64,000 nucleotides of DNA from an uncultured Flavobacteriaceae bacterium (GCA_947500385.1 CANMSA010000009.1:160371-224370); one strand, 5' to 3'. Counted from the first letter of the stretch, positions 38,227 to 47,932 are shown. Made by a program: numbers and translations. Notes: generated by a model from the letters alone, not told the origin.

Positions 38227-39477
38227 TCAGATTTTTAAAATTTCTTTTTGCACCAGTTCGAAGGCCTTGTGAACCGCTTTTTGAACAATTCTATCTCGAT
38301 GATTTCCCATCATAAATTGTTTTGCAAAACTGCCGCTCGGGGTGGCTATTCCGATACAGACGGTACCGACTTCGGCATCCGATTCTCCTTTCGTGGGGCC
38401 GGCATTGCCGGTCGTGGCAATCGCAAAATCGGTTTTCATCAAAGCCCGCACATTTTGGGCCATGGATAGCGCGACCGCCTCACTTACCACCGAGTGTTGT
38501 TGTATCAAGGTCTCCGGCACCGCTAACACCGTTATTTTGGTCTCGGTCGCGTAACTCACCACACTGCCCTTAAAATAGGCCGAAGCCCCTGGGACGGATG
38601 TCAACTGTTGGGCAATTTTACCCCCGGTACAACTTTCGGCCGTGGCAATCGTTTTTTTCTTCTGGGTAAGCAATTTCCCCAAGCTTTCTTCCAATGTTTC
38701 CTCATCTTCAATCCCGTAGATAAAGTCCCCTATAATGGGATATAGTTTTTCGGATGCCTCGGCAATCCCTTTTTCCAGCAAATCCCGATCGGCACCCTTG
38801 GCACTAAGCCTTAGACGTACCTTCCCTAAACTTGGTAAATAGGCCAATTTGATAAAGCCGGGAAGGTTTTCTTCCCAGTCTGCGATTTTTTCGGCAATGG
38901 AACTCTCCCCGCTACCATAGGTTACCAAGGTTTTATGGATAATGTGCGGCCGTTTGAACTTCTTTACCACTCTTGGCACCACCTCGTTCTTGATAAGTCC
39001 CTTCATTTCAAAAGGCACCCCTGGAAGTGACACATATACCGTTCCTTCTTTTTCCATCCACATACCGGGTGCCGTACCAAACTCATTCTTTAATACAATG
39101 GCCCGGGAAGGCACCAAGGCCTGCTGGCGATTTACATCGGATATTTTTGAGGTTTTTATGTATTTCGCGAAGAGGTATTCAACATGTTGCAATACCTCTT
39201 TGTTCTCTACCAACGTATCCTGAAAAAACTCGCAAAAGGTATGTTTTGTAATATCGTCCTTGGTAGGCCCCAAACCTCCGGTACAGATAACGAGATCAAC
39301 CCGTTCCCCTGCGGCCTTCAATGCTTCTAAAATATGTAGGCGCTCATCCTGTACCGATGTAATCTGGTATACGGAAATACCTATTTTATTCAGTTCCTTG
39401 GCAACAAAAACGGAATTGGTATCCACTATTTGACCAATGAGAATCTCATCACCAATAGTAATAATTTCGGCAAGCAT
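38227..39477 (-). CDS. cinA: CinA-family protein (nicotinamide-nucleotide amidase / competence-damage inducible)
   Basis: The 416-residue protein has both CinA domains. The N-terminal MoaB/MogA-like domain (1-170) includes EIITIGDEILIGQIVDTNS, CTGGLGPTKDDITK and SLPGVPFEMKG. The C-terminal amidase-type domain (about 260-414) includes ATAESCTGGKIAQQLT, VSYATETK and TTGNAGPTKG. The family deamidates NMN and can have ADP-ribose pyrophosphatase activity, salvaging pyridine nucleotides. It abuts the Hpt gene upstream. Confidence 0.95.
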   Translation of the reverse strand: MLAEIITIGDEILIGQIVDTNSVFVAKELNKIGISVYQITSVQDERLHILEALKAAGERVDLVICTGGLGPTKDDITKHTFCEFFQDTLVENKEVLQHVEYLFAKYIKTSKISDVNRQQALVPSRAIVLKNEFGTAPGMWMEKEGTVYVSLPGVPFEMKGLIKNEVVPRVVKKFKRPHIIHKTLVTYGSGESSIAEKIADWEENLPGFIKLAYLPSLGKVRLRLSAKGADRDLLEKGIAEASEKLYPIIGDFIYGIEDEETLEESLGKLLTQKKKTIATAESCTGGKIAQQLTSVPGASAYFKGSVVSYATETKITVLAVPETLIQQHSVVSEAVALSMAQNVRALMKTDFAIATTGNAGPTKGESDAEVGTVCIGIATPSGSFAKQFMMGNHRDRIVQKAVHKAFELVQKEILKI

Positions 39478-39815
39478 TATAGATTGAAGTCTTTTTTTAG
39501 TTCGGAAACCACCTGTGCTATGTCTTTTTGAAGGGTTGGAAAAACCTTCTCGATTTCAGACATATTGGCTTCACTTTTGCCCAAGGTCTCTATTTCCAGG
39601 GCAGCGGCCCGGGTTTGCTCCATTCCCAACAAATCCACATTGGGTTTTATTTTATGGGCCAACTTGTATACTTGATCGTAATTTTTGGACTGTAATGCAC
39701 TTTCGAGCTGTTCTAAATCACTTGGCACCTCCTCCAAAAAAACCGAGATCACAGATTGTACGAATTCTTCATCGCCCTCGGCCATTTCATTTATTTTATC
39801 CAAGCTGTAAATCAT
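39477..39815 (-). CDS. Histidine-phosphotransfer (Hpt) domain protein
   Basis: This 112-residue four-helix protein has the Hpt motif KLAHKIKPNVDLLGM, with the phospho-accepting His near residue 54. It is a stand-alone Hpt module: no kinase or receiver gene is adjacent, so partners must be encoded elsewhere. The ATG at 39815 overlaps the TGA of the upstream FAH gene (TGATG); a GTG one codon earlier is possible. Its stop abuts the cinA start. The overlaps imply coupled expression with cinA and the FAH gene. Confidence 0.85.
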   Translation of the reverse strand: MIYSLDKINEMAEGDEEFVQSVISVFLEEVPSDLEQLESALQSKNYDQVYKLAHKIKPNVDLLGMEQTRAAALEIETLGKSEANMSEIEKVFPTLQKDIAQVVSELKKDFNL

Positions 39816-40426
39816 CACTTAATTTTTACGGAAAACAATTCTTTTCCTTCCAGTATGCCCGAAAGATAGTCATTTGGCTTTATTTTACCAACCCCCGAGG
39901 GGGTGCCCGTGAAAATAATATCCCCTTTTTTTAATGTAAAGAATCGAGACACATAGGAAATAAGTTCATCGAGCTTCCAGAGCATCTGGGCCGTACTTGC
40001 TTTTTGAACAGTTTCATTGTTCTTTAAGAGCGAAAAACCGACGTTGTTCAAATCCTTAAAATTCGATTTAGGCAACCATTCTCCTATCACCGCAGCGCCA
40101 TCGAACCCTTTTGCCTTTTCCCATGGCAGTCCTTTTTCCTTTAATTTTTGTTGTAGATCTCGTGCAGTAAAGTCTATTCCCAAACTAACCTCATCATAAT
40201 AACCGGGTGCAAATCGTGGATCAATGTGCTTTCCCACTTTTTTGATTTTCACCAACACCTCTACTTCATAATGCACCTCTTTTGAAAATTCGGGAATATA
40301 AAAATCCTGTTCCTTGGGAAGTATCGCAGAATCTGGCTTAATGAACACCACGGGGTTCTCGGGCTTTTCATTATCGAGCTCCTTGATATGTTTCGTATAA
40401 TTGCGGCCGATGCAAATTAACTTCAT
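39815..40426 (-). CDS. Fumarylacetoacetate hydrolase-family protein
   Basis: The 203-residue protein has the FAH fold: CIGRNYTKHIKEL at the start, PVVFIKPDSA, the metal-binding EVHYEVEVLVKI Glu residues, VSLGIDFTARD, and IFTGTPSGVGKI. Small FAH-family members include acylpyruvases and oxaloacetate decarboxylases, which act on 1,3-dioxo acids with a divalent metal. I cannot separate these here. The start at 40426 (MKLICIGRNY) is chosen over a 13-codon longer frame because the family begins at this point. Confidence 0.92.
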   Translation of the reverse strand: MKLICIGRNYTKHIKELDNEKPENPVVFIKPDSAILPKEQDFYIPEFSKEVHYEVEVLVKIKKVGKHIDPRFAPGYYDEVSLGIDFTARDLQQKLKEKGLPWEKAKGFDGAAVIGEWLPKSNFKDLNNVGFSLLKNNETVQKASTAQMLWKLDELISYVSRFFTLKKGDIIFTGTPSGVGKIKPNDYLSGILEGKELFSVKIK

Positions 40427-40512
40427 AGGTTTTATTTGGTTATTAAAAAGGGCACTGTTCAGCAACTAGAAACTTTCATCCTCGTATGGATATTTTCATT
40501 GCCGGCAACGCG

Positions 40513-41424
40513 CTAGTTTCGTCTAATCTTCATACTTATGGCCGGTATGAGATTCTTTGTTCGGTCTTTTGATTTGGTTACGAAATCGTTCCATTCACCC
40601 ATTCCGTATACCATTGCCTTAAAATTTTGATTCTTGCTATAAACAGCTCCAAAAGTGGGTGCAAAACGATCTTCTACAACTTGTTCCTTGCTAATGGGGT
40701 GCATGTAGGTGTTGGTATACCAGTTACTTGGAACGAACAACCACTCCAAACCTACATAGATGCCCTCTTTCGGAACTTTTATTTGAAGTGCCGCCAAATC
40801 AACCGACACATAGTCTTTGCCTTTCTGCGATTCGAGCAATACACTCTTTCGCAAAATATCGTTTTTTGGTTTTCCGTTGGAAGGATCCACATCATAGATT
40901 CTTAGGCGAAAGCTCGCCGCGGCCCTATCAAACCCTTGAGTAGGCTGCATGAAAACCGTCACAACATCTACAAACTTGTCTTGAGCACCGATATTGGGGA
41001 AATATAGGGCCAATACCCATGGGGTGGAAGTAGAGGCAAATCCGCTGGTGATACTATAACTGCTGATAGGGTTTAAAAAAGCGGTGTTGCTCAATTTCTC
41101 GGTCACAACCACCTCTTCGAGTTCAAAAGACTCTTCGACCATTTCAAATCGTTTGGTCTTATACAAGCTTTTTGCTAAAATGATGCTATCGTTGTACCCC
41201 AAAGAAGAAATATGCAATTGACGCTCTAGATAATCATTGGGAACATCGATAAAAAAATGGCCATTTTCATCTGTGGAGGTCCCTTTAAGGGTGTTTAAAA
41301 AACTTAGGTTAACAAAAGGGATGGGTTCTTTGGTCTTGGTATCGTAAACGTGTCCTTCAAAGAGCACTTCTTGGGCGTTTATTGTACACACCATGATTAG
41401 GGAGAACCAAAAAGTAATACGCAT
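40513..41424 (-). CDS. CarboxypepD_reg-like domain secreted protein
   Basis: The 303-residue product has a signal peptide (1-17) and an N-terminal carboxypeptidase-regulatory-like domain (about 22-105; FEGHVYDTKTKEPIPFVNLS, GTSTDENGHFFIDVP). The rest is a beta-rich domain of about 180 residues that I do not recognise, containing KPKNDILRKSV and IYVGLEWLFVP. Proteins of this architecture are often periplasmic or outer-membrane associated in Bacteroidota. Its 5' end touches the exonuclease stop, so the two are likely co-transcribed. Confidence 0.8.
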   Translation of the reverse strand: MRITFWFSLIMVCTINAQEVLFEGHVYDTKTKEPIPFVNLSFLNTLKGTSTDENGHFFIDVPNDYLERQLHISSLGYNDSIILAKSLYKTKRFEMVEESFELEEVVVTEKLSNTAFLNPISSYSITSGFASTSTPWVLALYFPNIGAQDKFVDVVTVFMQPTQGFDRAAASFRLRIYDVDPSNGKPKNDILRKSVLLESQKGKDYVSVDLAALQIKVPKEGIYVGLEWLFVPSNWYTNTYMHPISKEQVVEDRFAPTFGAVYSKNQNFKAMVYGMGEWNDFVTKSKDRTKNLIPAISMKIRRN

Positions 41425-42200
41425 TACCCTAACTTATTGTTTAGTTTACTTAGCTTTATTTGTGTGAGCACCTTTTTTGTATACAAGGGAAAATCGGCAT
41501 TTAGAATCCATCCGAAATAACCCGGCTCTTTCTCCAACACATCGTGCACTCCCTTACCCTTGTGTTTACCAAAGGCGAATACTTCCTTTCCATCGTCATC
41601 CAAACCAATAAAACCGGCAAGATCTACAAATTTTCGATGGGTCGAAAACTCCGCAAGCTTCTTTACGTTATTTTCCAAATCCGGGTACCGATCTAGTTGC
41701 GATAACAAAATTTCATATGTCGCCAGCGTATCGGCTTCTGCGCTATGGGCATCTGTTAAATCCTTATCACAATAAAATTTGTATGCGGCCCCCAAGGTGC
41801 GCTTTTCCATCTTATGAAAAATGGTCTGCACATCTATCGAAACCATATTTTTCATGTCAAAATCGACTCCCACCCGAAGCATTTCCTCTGCCAACAAGGG
41901 AATATCAAAACGGTCTGAATTGAAACCACCCAAATCACATTCCTTGATCATTTGATAAATTTCTTTGGAAAGTTCTTTGAAAGTCGGCTCATTGGCAACT
42001 TTTTCGTTCGAAATACCATGTATGTCGTATGATTCTTTAGGAATGGGCATTTCCGGGTTCACCAGCCAGGTTTTGCTTTCTTTGTTTCCGTTGGGAAAAA
42101 CCTTTAGAATCGATATTTCTACTATTCGGTCTTTGGCCACATTGGTACCGGTAGTCTCCAAATCAAAAAAACAAATAGGGCGCGTTAGGGTAAGTGTCAT
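41424..42200 (-). CDS. 3'-5' exonuclease (DnaQ-like)
   Basis: The 258-residue protein has the DEDDh exonuclease core: ICFFDLETTGTN (Asp and Glu of motif I), FNSDRFDIPLLAEE (motif II Asp) and DAHSAEADTLATYE (motif III His and Asp). The C-terminal extension contains FAFGKHKGKGVHDVLEKEPGYFGWIL, a segment often found in flavobacterial DnaQ-like proteins. It probably trims DNA or RNA 3' ends; whether it is the polymerase III proofreading subunit is not certain. Start at 42200 is preferred because it gives the conserved N-terminus. Confidence 0.9.
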   Translation of the reverse strand: MTLTLTRPICFFDLETTGTNVAKDRIVEISILKVFPNGNKESKTWLVNPEMPIPKESYDIHGISNEKVANEPTFKELSKEIYQMIKECDLGGFNSDRFDIPLLAEEMLRVGVDFDMKNMVSIDVQTIFHKMEKRTLGAAYKFYCDKDLTDAHSAEADTLATYEILLSQLDRYPDLENNVKKLAEFSTHRKFVDLAGFIGLDDDGKEVFAFGKHKGKGVHDVLEKEPGYFGWILNADFPLYTKKVLTQIKLSKLNNKLG

Positions 42201-42330
42201 CAGGGTCGTTGTTTTAACAAAGATAGTTGTTACGTCAGCTTTCAAAAATTGATTTTGAATTTTTATCGACAAACCGGTAGAAAAAGAGCGCTATTTCACA
42301 CCCCATTCGCCGACATACTTTGTAACATGC

Positions 42331-42360
42331 AAAAAAAAACCGCCCCTTCGAAAGGCGGTT
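42331..42360 (-). terminator. Intrinsic terminator of the E2 gene
   Basis: On the minus strand AACCGCC pairs with GGCGGTT around TTTCGAAGG, followed by a long run of T. It lies 25 bp beyond the E2 stop codon. Confidence 0.88.
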
Positions 42361-42384
42361 GTCTTTATCCTAATAAGGCGCATG

Positions 42385-43755
42385 TTATACGGTACGGTTC
42401 ACGTCCCAAGCCTCCAGATAATCTGCTACTTCCTTCGCAAACATACTGCCCAAGGCACCGTTCACCACACGATGATCATAGCTATGAGAAATGTACATTT
42501 TACTGCGAATACCAATAAAATCGCCTTCCGGTGTTTCGATTACCGACGGAATTTTTCGAATCGCCCCTAATGCCAGTATACCTACTTGTGGTTGATTGAT
42601 AATGGGTGTTCCGAACACACTTCCGAAAGTCCCAACATTGGTCACCGTATAGGTACCATCCTGAATTTCGTCCGGCTTTAATTGATTGTTTCTAGAGCGC
42701 GTTGCCAAATCGTTGACCACTTTTGCCATGCCGACCAGGTTCAATTGATCTGCGTTCTTAATGACCGGTACGATCAGGTTCCCATCGGGCAAGGCCGCAG
42801 CCATTCCGATATTGATATTTTTCTTTTTGATGACCCTATCCCCTTCTACCGAAATATTCATCAAGGGATACTTCTTCAATGCTACGGCAATAGCCTCCAT
42901 AAAAATTGGGGTAAAGGTGAGTTTTTCCCCTTCCCGTTTTTCGAACGCGTCTTTTGTTTTGGCCCGCCAGTTCACCACATTGGTTACATCTACCTCGATA
43001 AAACTCTGTACATGTGCCGAAGTGCTTACACTATCGACCATATGCTTTGCGATCAATTTTCCCATTCGGGTCATTTCGATGACCTCATCCCCCACCGACG
43101 TTTTGGTAGTGGTGGTTTCAACCTGCTGGGTAGCGGTGGAAGCTTGGCTAAGCTGCTTTTGTTCCACCACGGCCGGCGCTATATCATTCGCAACCTTTAC
43201 AGGCGCTGCCACCTCTTTTCGATTGGATACATAGGTTAAGATATCGTTCTTGGTAACACGGCCATCTTTACCGGTTCCGGTTATGGTATCCAATTCCGAT
43301 ACCGTAATCCCCTCTTCTTTGGCAATATTCTTGACCAAGGGAGAGTAAAAGCGCTCCGTACCCGCATCCGCTACCACGGCTGCCGGTACTTCAGCGGCAA
43401 CAGTTTCCTTTGCTACCTGTATCGCCTCTTCAATTTTCGCCGTATTTTCCGCTGCTCCGGGCGTTGAGACCGTTGCTTCGACGGCACCGTTCAAGGCAGT
43501 GGCCGTGACCGCTCCGTTGGTTTCAATAATGGCAATGGTCTCCCCTACTTTAACGACATCATCTATTTGAAATCGCTTCTCTATCAATACACCTTCTACC
43601 TCGCTCGGCACCTCGGAATCTACCTTATCGGTAGCTATTTCCAATACCGCCTCATCTAGGTCAATAGTATCTCCAACTTCCTTCAACCAAGAAGTCAAAG
43701 TGGCCTCTGCGACACTCTCGCCCATTCGGGGTAGTTTTAATTCAAACTTTGACAT
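42385..43755 (-). CDS. Dihydrolipoamide acyltransferase (E2 of a 2-oxo acid dehydrogenase complex)
   Basis: The 456-residue protein has a lipoyl domain (1-77; lipoyl Lys44 in EIATDKVDSEVP), an Ala/Glu-rich linker, a peripheral subunit-binding domain (about 136-172; FYSPLVKNIAKEEGITVSEL) and the catalytic domain (about 225-454). The active-site His428 is in SHSYDHRVVNGALGS. The usual HRxxDG reads HRVVNG here, with Asn in place of Asp. E2 enzymes transfer acyl groups to CoA. The substrate, pyruvate or branched-chain keto acids, is not settled by sequence alone; no E1 or E3 gene is adjacent. Confidence 0.92.
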   Translation of the reverse strand: MSKFELKLPRMGESVAEATLTSWLKEVGDTIDLDEAVLEIATDKVDSEVPSEVEGVLIEKRFQIDDVVKVGETIAIIETNGAVTATALNGAVEATVSTPGAAENTAKIEEAIQVAKETVAAEVPAAVVADAGTERFYSPLVKNIAKEEGITVSELDTITGTGKDGRVTKNDILTYVSNRKEVAAPVKVANDIAPAVVEQKQLSQASTATQQVETTTTKTSVGDEVIEMTRMGKLIAKHMVDSVSTSAHVQSFIEVDVTNVVNWRAKTKDAFEKREGEKLTFTPIFMEAIAVALKKYPLMNISVEGDRVIKKKNINIGMAAALPDGNLIVPVIKNADQLNLVGMAKVVNDLATRSRNNQLKPDEIQDGTYTVTNVGTFGSVFGTPIINQPQVGILALGAIRKIPSVIETPEGDFIGIRSKMYISHSYDHRVVNGALGSMFAKEVADYLEAWDVNRTV

Positions 43756-43847
43756 ATTCCTAATTTAGATGCTCTTTTAAGGCTTTTGGTTGCAAAAATA
43801 ACAAATAAATAGCCTTATCATTGAACTTACATCATAAAAAATTGTTG

Positions 43848-44468
43848 TTATTTCATCTTTAAAGAGCCTTCAAAAGGCACTCGATTTAAGATACTTCTTC
43901 CCAGGGTCACTTCATCGGCATACTCCAATTCATCCCCGACCGCGATCCCTCTTGCTATGGTAGACGTATTGATATTGAGCCCTTCTAACTGTTTGTAGAT
44001 ATAAAAATTGGTCGTATCCCCTTCCATAGTAGAACTTAACGCAAAAATCAGCTCTTTTATTTCCCCCTTTTTAGCCTTGTTCACCAGGGAGCTGATCGTT
44101 AGCTCTTGCGGACCAACCCCTTCCATAGGCGAAATTTTTCCTCCCAACACATGGTACAACCCTTTAAACTGGCTCGTATTCTCAATGGCCATAACATCCC
44201 GAATATCCTCTACTACACAAACCAAGGTGCGATCCCTTTTTGTACTAGCGCAAATTTCACACAACGCCACGTCTGAGATATTATGGCAGCTTTCACAAAA
44301 CTTAACCGTAGACCGCAACTGCTCCAACGCGTTGGTCAAACCGTTCGTTTGTTCAATAGGCTGTTTTAGCAAATGCAGTACCAAGCGAAGTGCCGTTCGC
44401 TTTCCTATTCCCGGTAGCTGCGACATTTCGTACACCGCATTTTCCAATAATTTGGATGAAAAATCCAT
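43848..44468 (-). CDS. recR: Recombination mediator RecR
   Basis: The 206-residue protein has the RecR layout: a helix-hairpin-helix ([17 protein letters not shown]), a C4 zinc motif ([16 protein letters not shown]), and a Toprim domain ([30 protein letters not shown]) ending in the Walker-like [16 protein letters not shown]. With RecO it loads RecA on gapped DNA. It lies 92 bp upstream of the E2 gene on the same strand and is divergent from the symporter gene. Confidence 0.96.
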   Translation of the reverse strand: MDFSSKLLENAVYEMSQLPGIGKRTALRLVLHLLKQPIEQTNGLTNALEQLRSTVKFCESCHNISDVALCEICASTKRDRTLVCVVEDIRDVMAIENTSQFKGLYHVLGGKISPMEGVGPQELTISSLVNKAKKGEIKELIFALSSTMEGDTTNFYIYKQLEGLNINTSTIARGIAVGDELEYADEVTLGRSILNRVPFEGSLKMK

Positions 44469-44565
44469 TTCGTGCGTTTGATGACAAAATTACAACCTAT
44501 TTGTTGAAGCACAAGTAGATCGTTGTTTTTCGTATTTTGTACTTTGCAAGTGCTAACTTTACCGC

Positions 44566-46053
44566 ATGACACCCACCCATATTCTCCTATTAATAGGCAC
44601 CTATTTCGTAGTACTGCTCCTTATCTCTTATTTTACGGGAAAAAATGATTCCAATATTGACTTTTTCAAGGCAGGCAAGCAGTCTCCCTGGTATCTGGTC
44701 GCTTTTGGCATGGTAGGCGCCTCCCTTTCGGGAGTTACCTTTATTTCGGTTCCGGGTTGGGTGGCCTCTTCCGAATTCAGCTATTTGCAAGTGGTCTTTG
44801 GGTATTTCATAGGATATTTGATCACTTCGTATGTGCTAATGCCCATTTATTATCGGCAGAATGTAACTTCTATTTATGAATATTTAGACGCGCGCTTCGG
44901 TTTTGTAAGTTACAAAGTAGGGGCGATTTCATTTTTTATCTCGCGTGTTCTTGGTGCATCCTTTCGACTATTCCTCGTCGCCATTGTACTGCAACAGTTT
45001 GTTTTTGATAAGTTTACGGAAATTCACATTCCCTTTGAGGCGACCGTTGCGCTATCCATCGTATTGATTTGGATCTATACCTTTAGGGGAGGCATCAAGA
45101 CCATTGTATGGACGGATAGCTTGCAAACACTGTTCATGCTCGTTTCGGTAGGGTTTTCCATTTACTTTATCCTGGATCAACTTGATTGGACTTTTGGTCA
45201 ATTCCTGGCTTCCGACGAATTCAAAAACTACAACAAGGTCTTCTTTACAGATGATTTCTTGGCCAAAAATCATTTTATCAAGTCGTTTTTAGGGGGAATG
45301 TTTGTTACCATTAGTATGACAGGCTTGGATCAGGATATGATGCAAAAAAACCTTACTTGCAAAAATTTAAAGGATGCGCAAAAAAATATGGTAAGTTTTA
45401 GCGTCGTATTAGTGGTCGTTACCTTCATCTTTATGCTATTGGGGGCGCTGTTATACATCTATGCGGAGAAGAATCAAATCGGAATTCCGTTGATGGACGG
45501 GAAACCAAAATCAGATTTACTATTTCCCGAAATAGCGCTTAACTCGGGACTTGGTATAACGGTAGCCGTTACTTTTATGCTGGGGCTTATTGCAGCGGCC
45601 TATAGCAGCGCTGATAGTGCTTTAACCTCACTTACCACTTCTTTTTGTGTAGATTTTTTGGGAATCGAGAAAAGACCGGAAAGCAAGCAACGGGGTATTC
45701 GTAAAGCGACCCATATCGGTATGAGCTTGTTATTGATCATGGTGGTCATCATATTCAAACAAGTACTGGACACGAATGTAATAGATGGACTTCTTCAGGT
45801 CGCGGGATACACCTATGGACCATTGCTCGGTCTTTTTGCGTTCGGTATTTTTACCAAACATAAAGTGAAAGACAATTATGTTTGGTTGGTTGCACTATGT
45901 TCGGTGCTTTTAGTATTTGGATTGGCACAAATTCCTACAGAAACTTTAGGAGGATATCAAATTGGGTACGAATTATTACCTATGAACGGACTACTTACTT
46001 ACCTAGGAATGTGGGTGATACGTGACAAAACAAAAACAGCCGACATTGCGTAA
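44566..46053 (+). CDS. Sodium:solute symporter (SSS family)
   Basis: The 495-residue protein has about 13 transmembrane segments in the SSS pattern: [32 protein letters not shown] at the N-terminus, [50 protein letters not shown] and [18 protein letters not shown]. These include the expected sodium-site residues. It imports a small organic solute driven by sodium. The substrate is unknown; it differs from the symporter at 60739. It follows recR divergently with 97 bp between starts. Confidence 0.9.
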   Translation: MTPTHILLLIGTYFVVLLLISYFTGKNDSNIDFFKAGKQSPWYLVAFGMVGASLSGVTFISVPGWVASSEFSYLQVVFGYFIGYLITSYVLMPIYYRQNVTSIYEYLDARFGFVSYKVGAISFFISRVLGASFRLFLVAIVLQQFVFDKFTEIHIPFEATVALSIVLIWIYTFRGGIKTIVWTDSLQTLFMLVSVGFSIYFILDQLDWTFGQFLASDEFKNYNKVFFTDDFLAKNHFIKSFLGGMFVTISMTGLDQDMMQKNLTCKNLKDAQKNMVSFSVVLVVVTFIFMLLGALLYIYAEKNQIGIPLMDGKPKSDLLFPEIALNSGLGITVAVTFMLGLIAAAYSSADSALTSLTTSFCVDFLGIEKRPESKQRGIRKATHIGMSLLLIMVVIIFKQVLDTNVIDGLLQVAGYTYGPLLGLFAFGIFTKHKVKDNYVWLVALCSVLLVFGLAQIPTETLGGYQIGYELLPMNGLLTYLGMWVIRDKTKTADIA

Positions 46054-46141
46054 TTCGGTAAAATGCAAAAAAAGCCGACCTGCAGACAATCTGTAAATGT
46101 TAAACTTTTCCATATTTTTTATTAAAAGATAAAGGGCTTAT

Positions 46142-46501
46142 TTAATACTGTCCCGTGGAGAGTAATACCAAGGTGCAGGCAACTTCTACGGCTATCCCAT
46201 TGTCTTCTAGCAATTTATAGAATTCTGGATTTTCCGTACCTGGATTAAAGATGACCCTTTCGGGTCTTAAATTGAGCAAACCCCCGTAGAAATCAGGCTG
46301 GCGGCTTGGGTTGATATATAAAGTTACCGTGTGAATATTTTGAAAATCATTTAAATTGGTCTTTATTTGTACGTCCCCTATGTTACCTTCTTTTAAACCG
46401 AATGCCTCAGTAATGATGTTATGGTCCCTTAGGCGCTTTATTGCCAAATTACTATAACGGTTCGATTTTAGAGAAGCTCCAACTACAAGTGTTTTAAGCA
46501 T
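46142..46501 (-). CDS. CoA-binding protein (CoA_binding_2, YccU-like)
   Basis: The 119-residue single Rossmann domain begins LVVGASLKSNRYSNLAIKRLRDH and contains VTLYINPSRQPDFYG and IFNPGTENPEFYKLLEDNGI, followed by ACTLVLL. This fits the small CoA-binding family related to succinyl-CoA synthetase alpha subunits. The biochemical role is not established. It is cytoplasmic and convergent with the symporter gene. Confidence 0.88.
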   Translation of the reverse strand: MLKTLVVGASLKSNRYSNLAIKRLRDHNIITEAFGLKEGNIGDVQIKTNLNDFQNIHTVTLYINPSRQPDFYGGLLNLRPERVIFNPGTENPEFYKLLEDNGIAVEVACTLVLLSTGQY

Positions 46502-46647
46502 TTATGTGGGGTGTTAAAGTTTTGCCATATATTGTAACGATTCTAAGAAAAGAACGTCTATTAATCATATTGTAAAAAATAGTTATTGACAATGCTGTAT
46601 GTTTATAGTTAATGGTTAGTGTTTAGTATAGCGGAGTCGATAACAGG

Positions 46648-46671
46648 AACCCTGGCAGCAATGTCAGGGTT
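46648..46671 (+). terminator. Orphan hairpin with T-rich tail
   Basis: AACCCTG pairs with CAGGGTT around a 10-nt loop, followed by TTATTTTT. No upstream plus-strand gene is closer than 46053, and the minus-strand gene begins at 46501. Confidence 0.5.
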
Positions 46672-46885
46672 TTATTTTTGATGGGATTGGGTGTCTTTCC
46701 CATTCTGTACGCAACGCTATCATATATTTTTAGAATTGGCATCATTTTAACTTCTCTGCGTGTAACATCTTTTCAATCACATCGTCTATTATATAGATAG
46801 CCTGAAAATACAAAACAAGTATTGACAAAACCAGTGAATCAGGGGATTGGTTGGTGAACCTGATTAATTGATTTGTTGATAGAAG

Positions 46886-46912
46886 AAGCCCTGACGTTTA
46901 CCGTCAGGGCTT
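46886..46912 (-). terminator. Hairpin downstream of the FabH-like gene
   Basis: An 11-bp stem, AAGCCCTGACG with CGTCAGGGCTT and loop TTTAC, lies 10 bp beyond the stop codon on the minus strand. The T run is weak in that direction; on the plus strand it is TTTGTTGTTT, so it may work in both directions. Confidence 0.7.
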
Positions 46913-46921
46913 TGTTGTTTC

Positions 46922-47932
46922 TTACCATTTGATGATGGCACTTCCCCAAGTAAACCCACTTCCAAAAGCGGCCAGTACCACGAGGTCGCCCTCCTTGATT
47001 TTTCCTTGTTCCCATGCCTCGGTCAACGCTATTGGTATAGAGGCGGCGGTGGTATTTCCGTAGCTCATAATATTGTTGTAAACCTGATCGTTCGTGAGCC
47101 CGAACTTTTTTTGAACAAACTGTGAAATACGTAGGTTTGCCTGATGTGGAATCAGCATATTGATATCCGCCGGTGTTAACCCATTGGCTCCTAGCCCCTC
47201 CATTATGACCTCGCTAAAACGAACTACGGCGTTTTTGAATACGAATTGCCCGTTCATATATGGGAAATAGGATTCATCGTTTGGGTCGTTGTCCTCAATG
47301 ATTTCGCTTACCCATCGTTTTCCCATTCCAGGAGCTATTAAGGAAAGTTCTTCGGCATGCTGCCCCTCGGAATGTAAATGTGTCGATAAAATTCCTTTGT
47401 CGGTGTCCTCTTCCCTACTAAGGATAGCAGCACCGGCGCCATCCCCAAAAATGACGGACACCCCCCTACCGCGTGTAGTCATATCAAGCCCATGCGAATG
47501 CAATTCGGAGCCGATGACCAAGATATTTTTATACATCCCACTTTTGATGTATTGATCGGCTACTGAAACAGCATATACAAATCCCGAACATTGGTTCCTT
47601 ACATCGAGTGCACCCACGGTCTTGATTCCCAAATCACGTTGCACCAGTACCCCAGGTCCCGGAAAATAATAATCGGGACTTAAAGTGGCAAAAACGATAA
47701 AATCTATGTCATCTTTGTCGATACCCGCACGATCAATGGCCACCTTGGCGGCTTTAACGCCCATCGTGGTGGTGGTATCACCATCACCTTTGATCACATG
47801 TCGGCGTTCTCGAATACCGGTTCGCTCCTGAATCCATTCATCACTGGTATCCATCACCTTGGAAAGGTCATTATTGGTCACCACATTTTCAGGCAGGTAG
47901 TACCCCAGTCCCTTAATTTTTGAGTTGTACAT
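46922..47932 (-). CDS. Beta-ketoacyl-ACP synthase III-like protein
   Basis: The 336-residue thiolase-fold enzyme has the FabH triad: Cys115 in VRNQCSGFVY, His263 in IPHQANLRI and Asn293 in SYGNTTAASIP. DEWIQERTGIRER at 31-43 is also typical. FabH condenses acetyl-CoA with malonyl-ACP to start fatty acid synthesis. No other fatty-acid genes are nearby, so this may be a second, specialised KAS III; I therefore give no symbol. Length is normal. Confidence 0.92.
   Translation of the reverse strand: MYNSKIKGLGYYLPENVVTNNDLSKVMDTSDEWIQERTGIRERRHVIKGDGDTTTTMGVKAAKVAIDRAGIDKDDIDFIVFATLSPDYYFPGPGVLVQRDLGIKTVGALDVRNQCSGFVYAVSVADQYIKSGMYKNILVIGSELHSHGLDMTTRGRGVSVIFGDGAGAAILSREEDTDKGILSTHLHSEGQHAEELSLIAPGMGKRWVSEIIEDNDPNDESYFPYMNGQFVFKNAVVRFSEVIMEGLGANGLTPADINMLIPHQANLRISQFVQKKFGLTNDQVYNNIMSYGNTTAASIPIALTEAWEQGKIKEGDLVVLAAFGSGFTWGSAIIKW

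Larger units (their letters stand above)
46502..46921. other. Intergenic region with two hairpins, no gene seen
   Basis: This 420-bp gap separates the CoA-binding gene and the fabH-like gene. It contains a hairpin at 46648-46671 followed by a T-rich tail on the plus strand, and a hairpin at 46886-46912 next to the fabH-like stop. TTGACA occurs 62-64 nt before each. I see no open reading frame or known RNA family. Confidence 0.45.

Noticed and set aside
46101..46130. Partial match to the 43-nt element (TGTTAAACTT then TTAAAAG)
   Set aside because: The right block is poor and the site lies between convergent genes with no start downstream.
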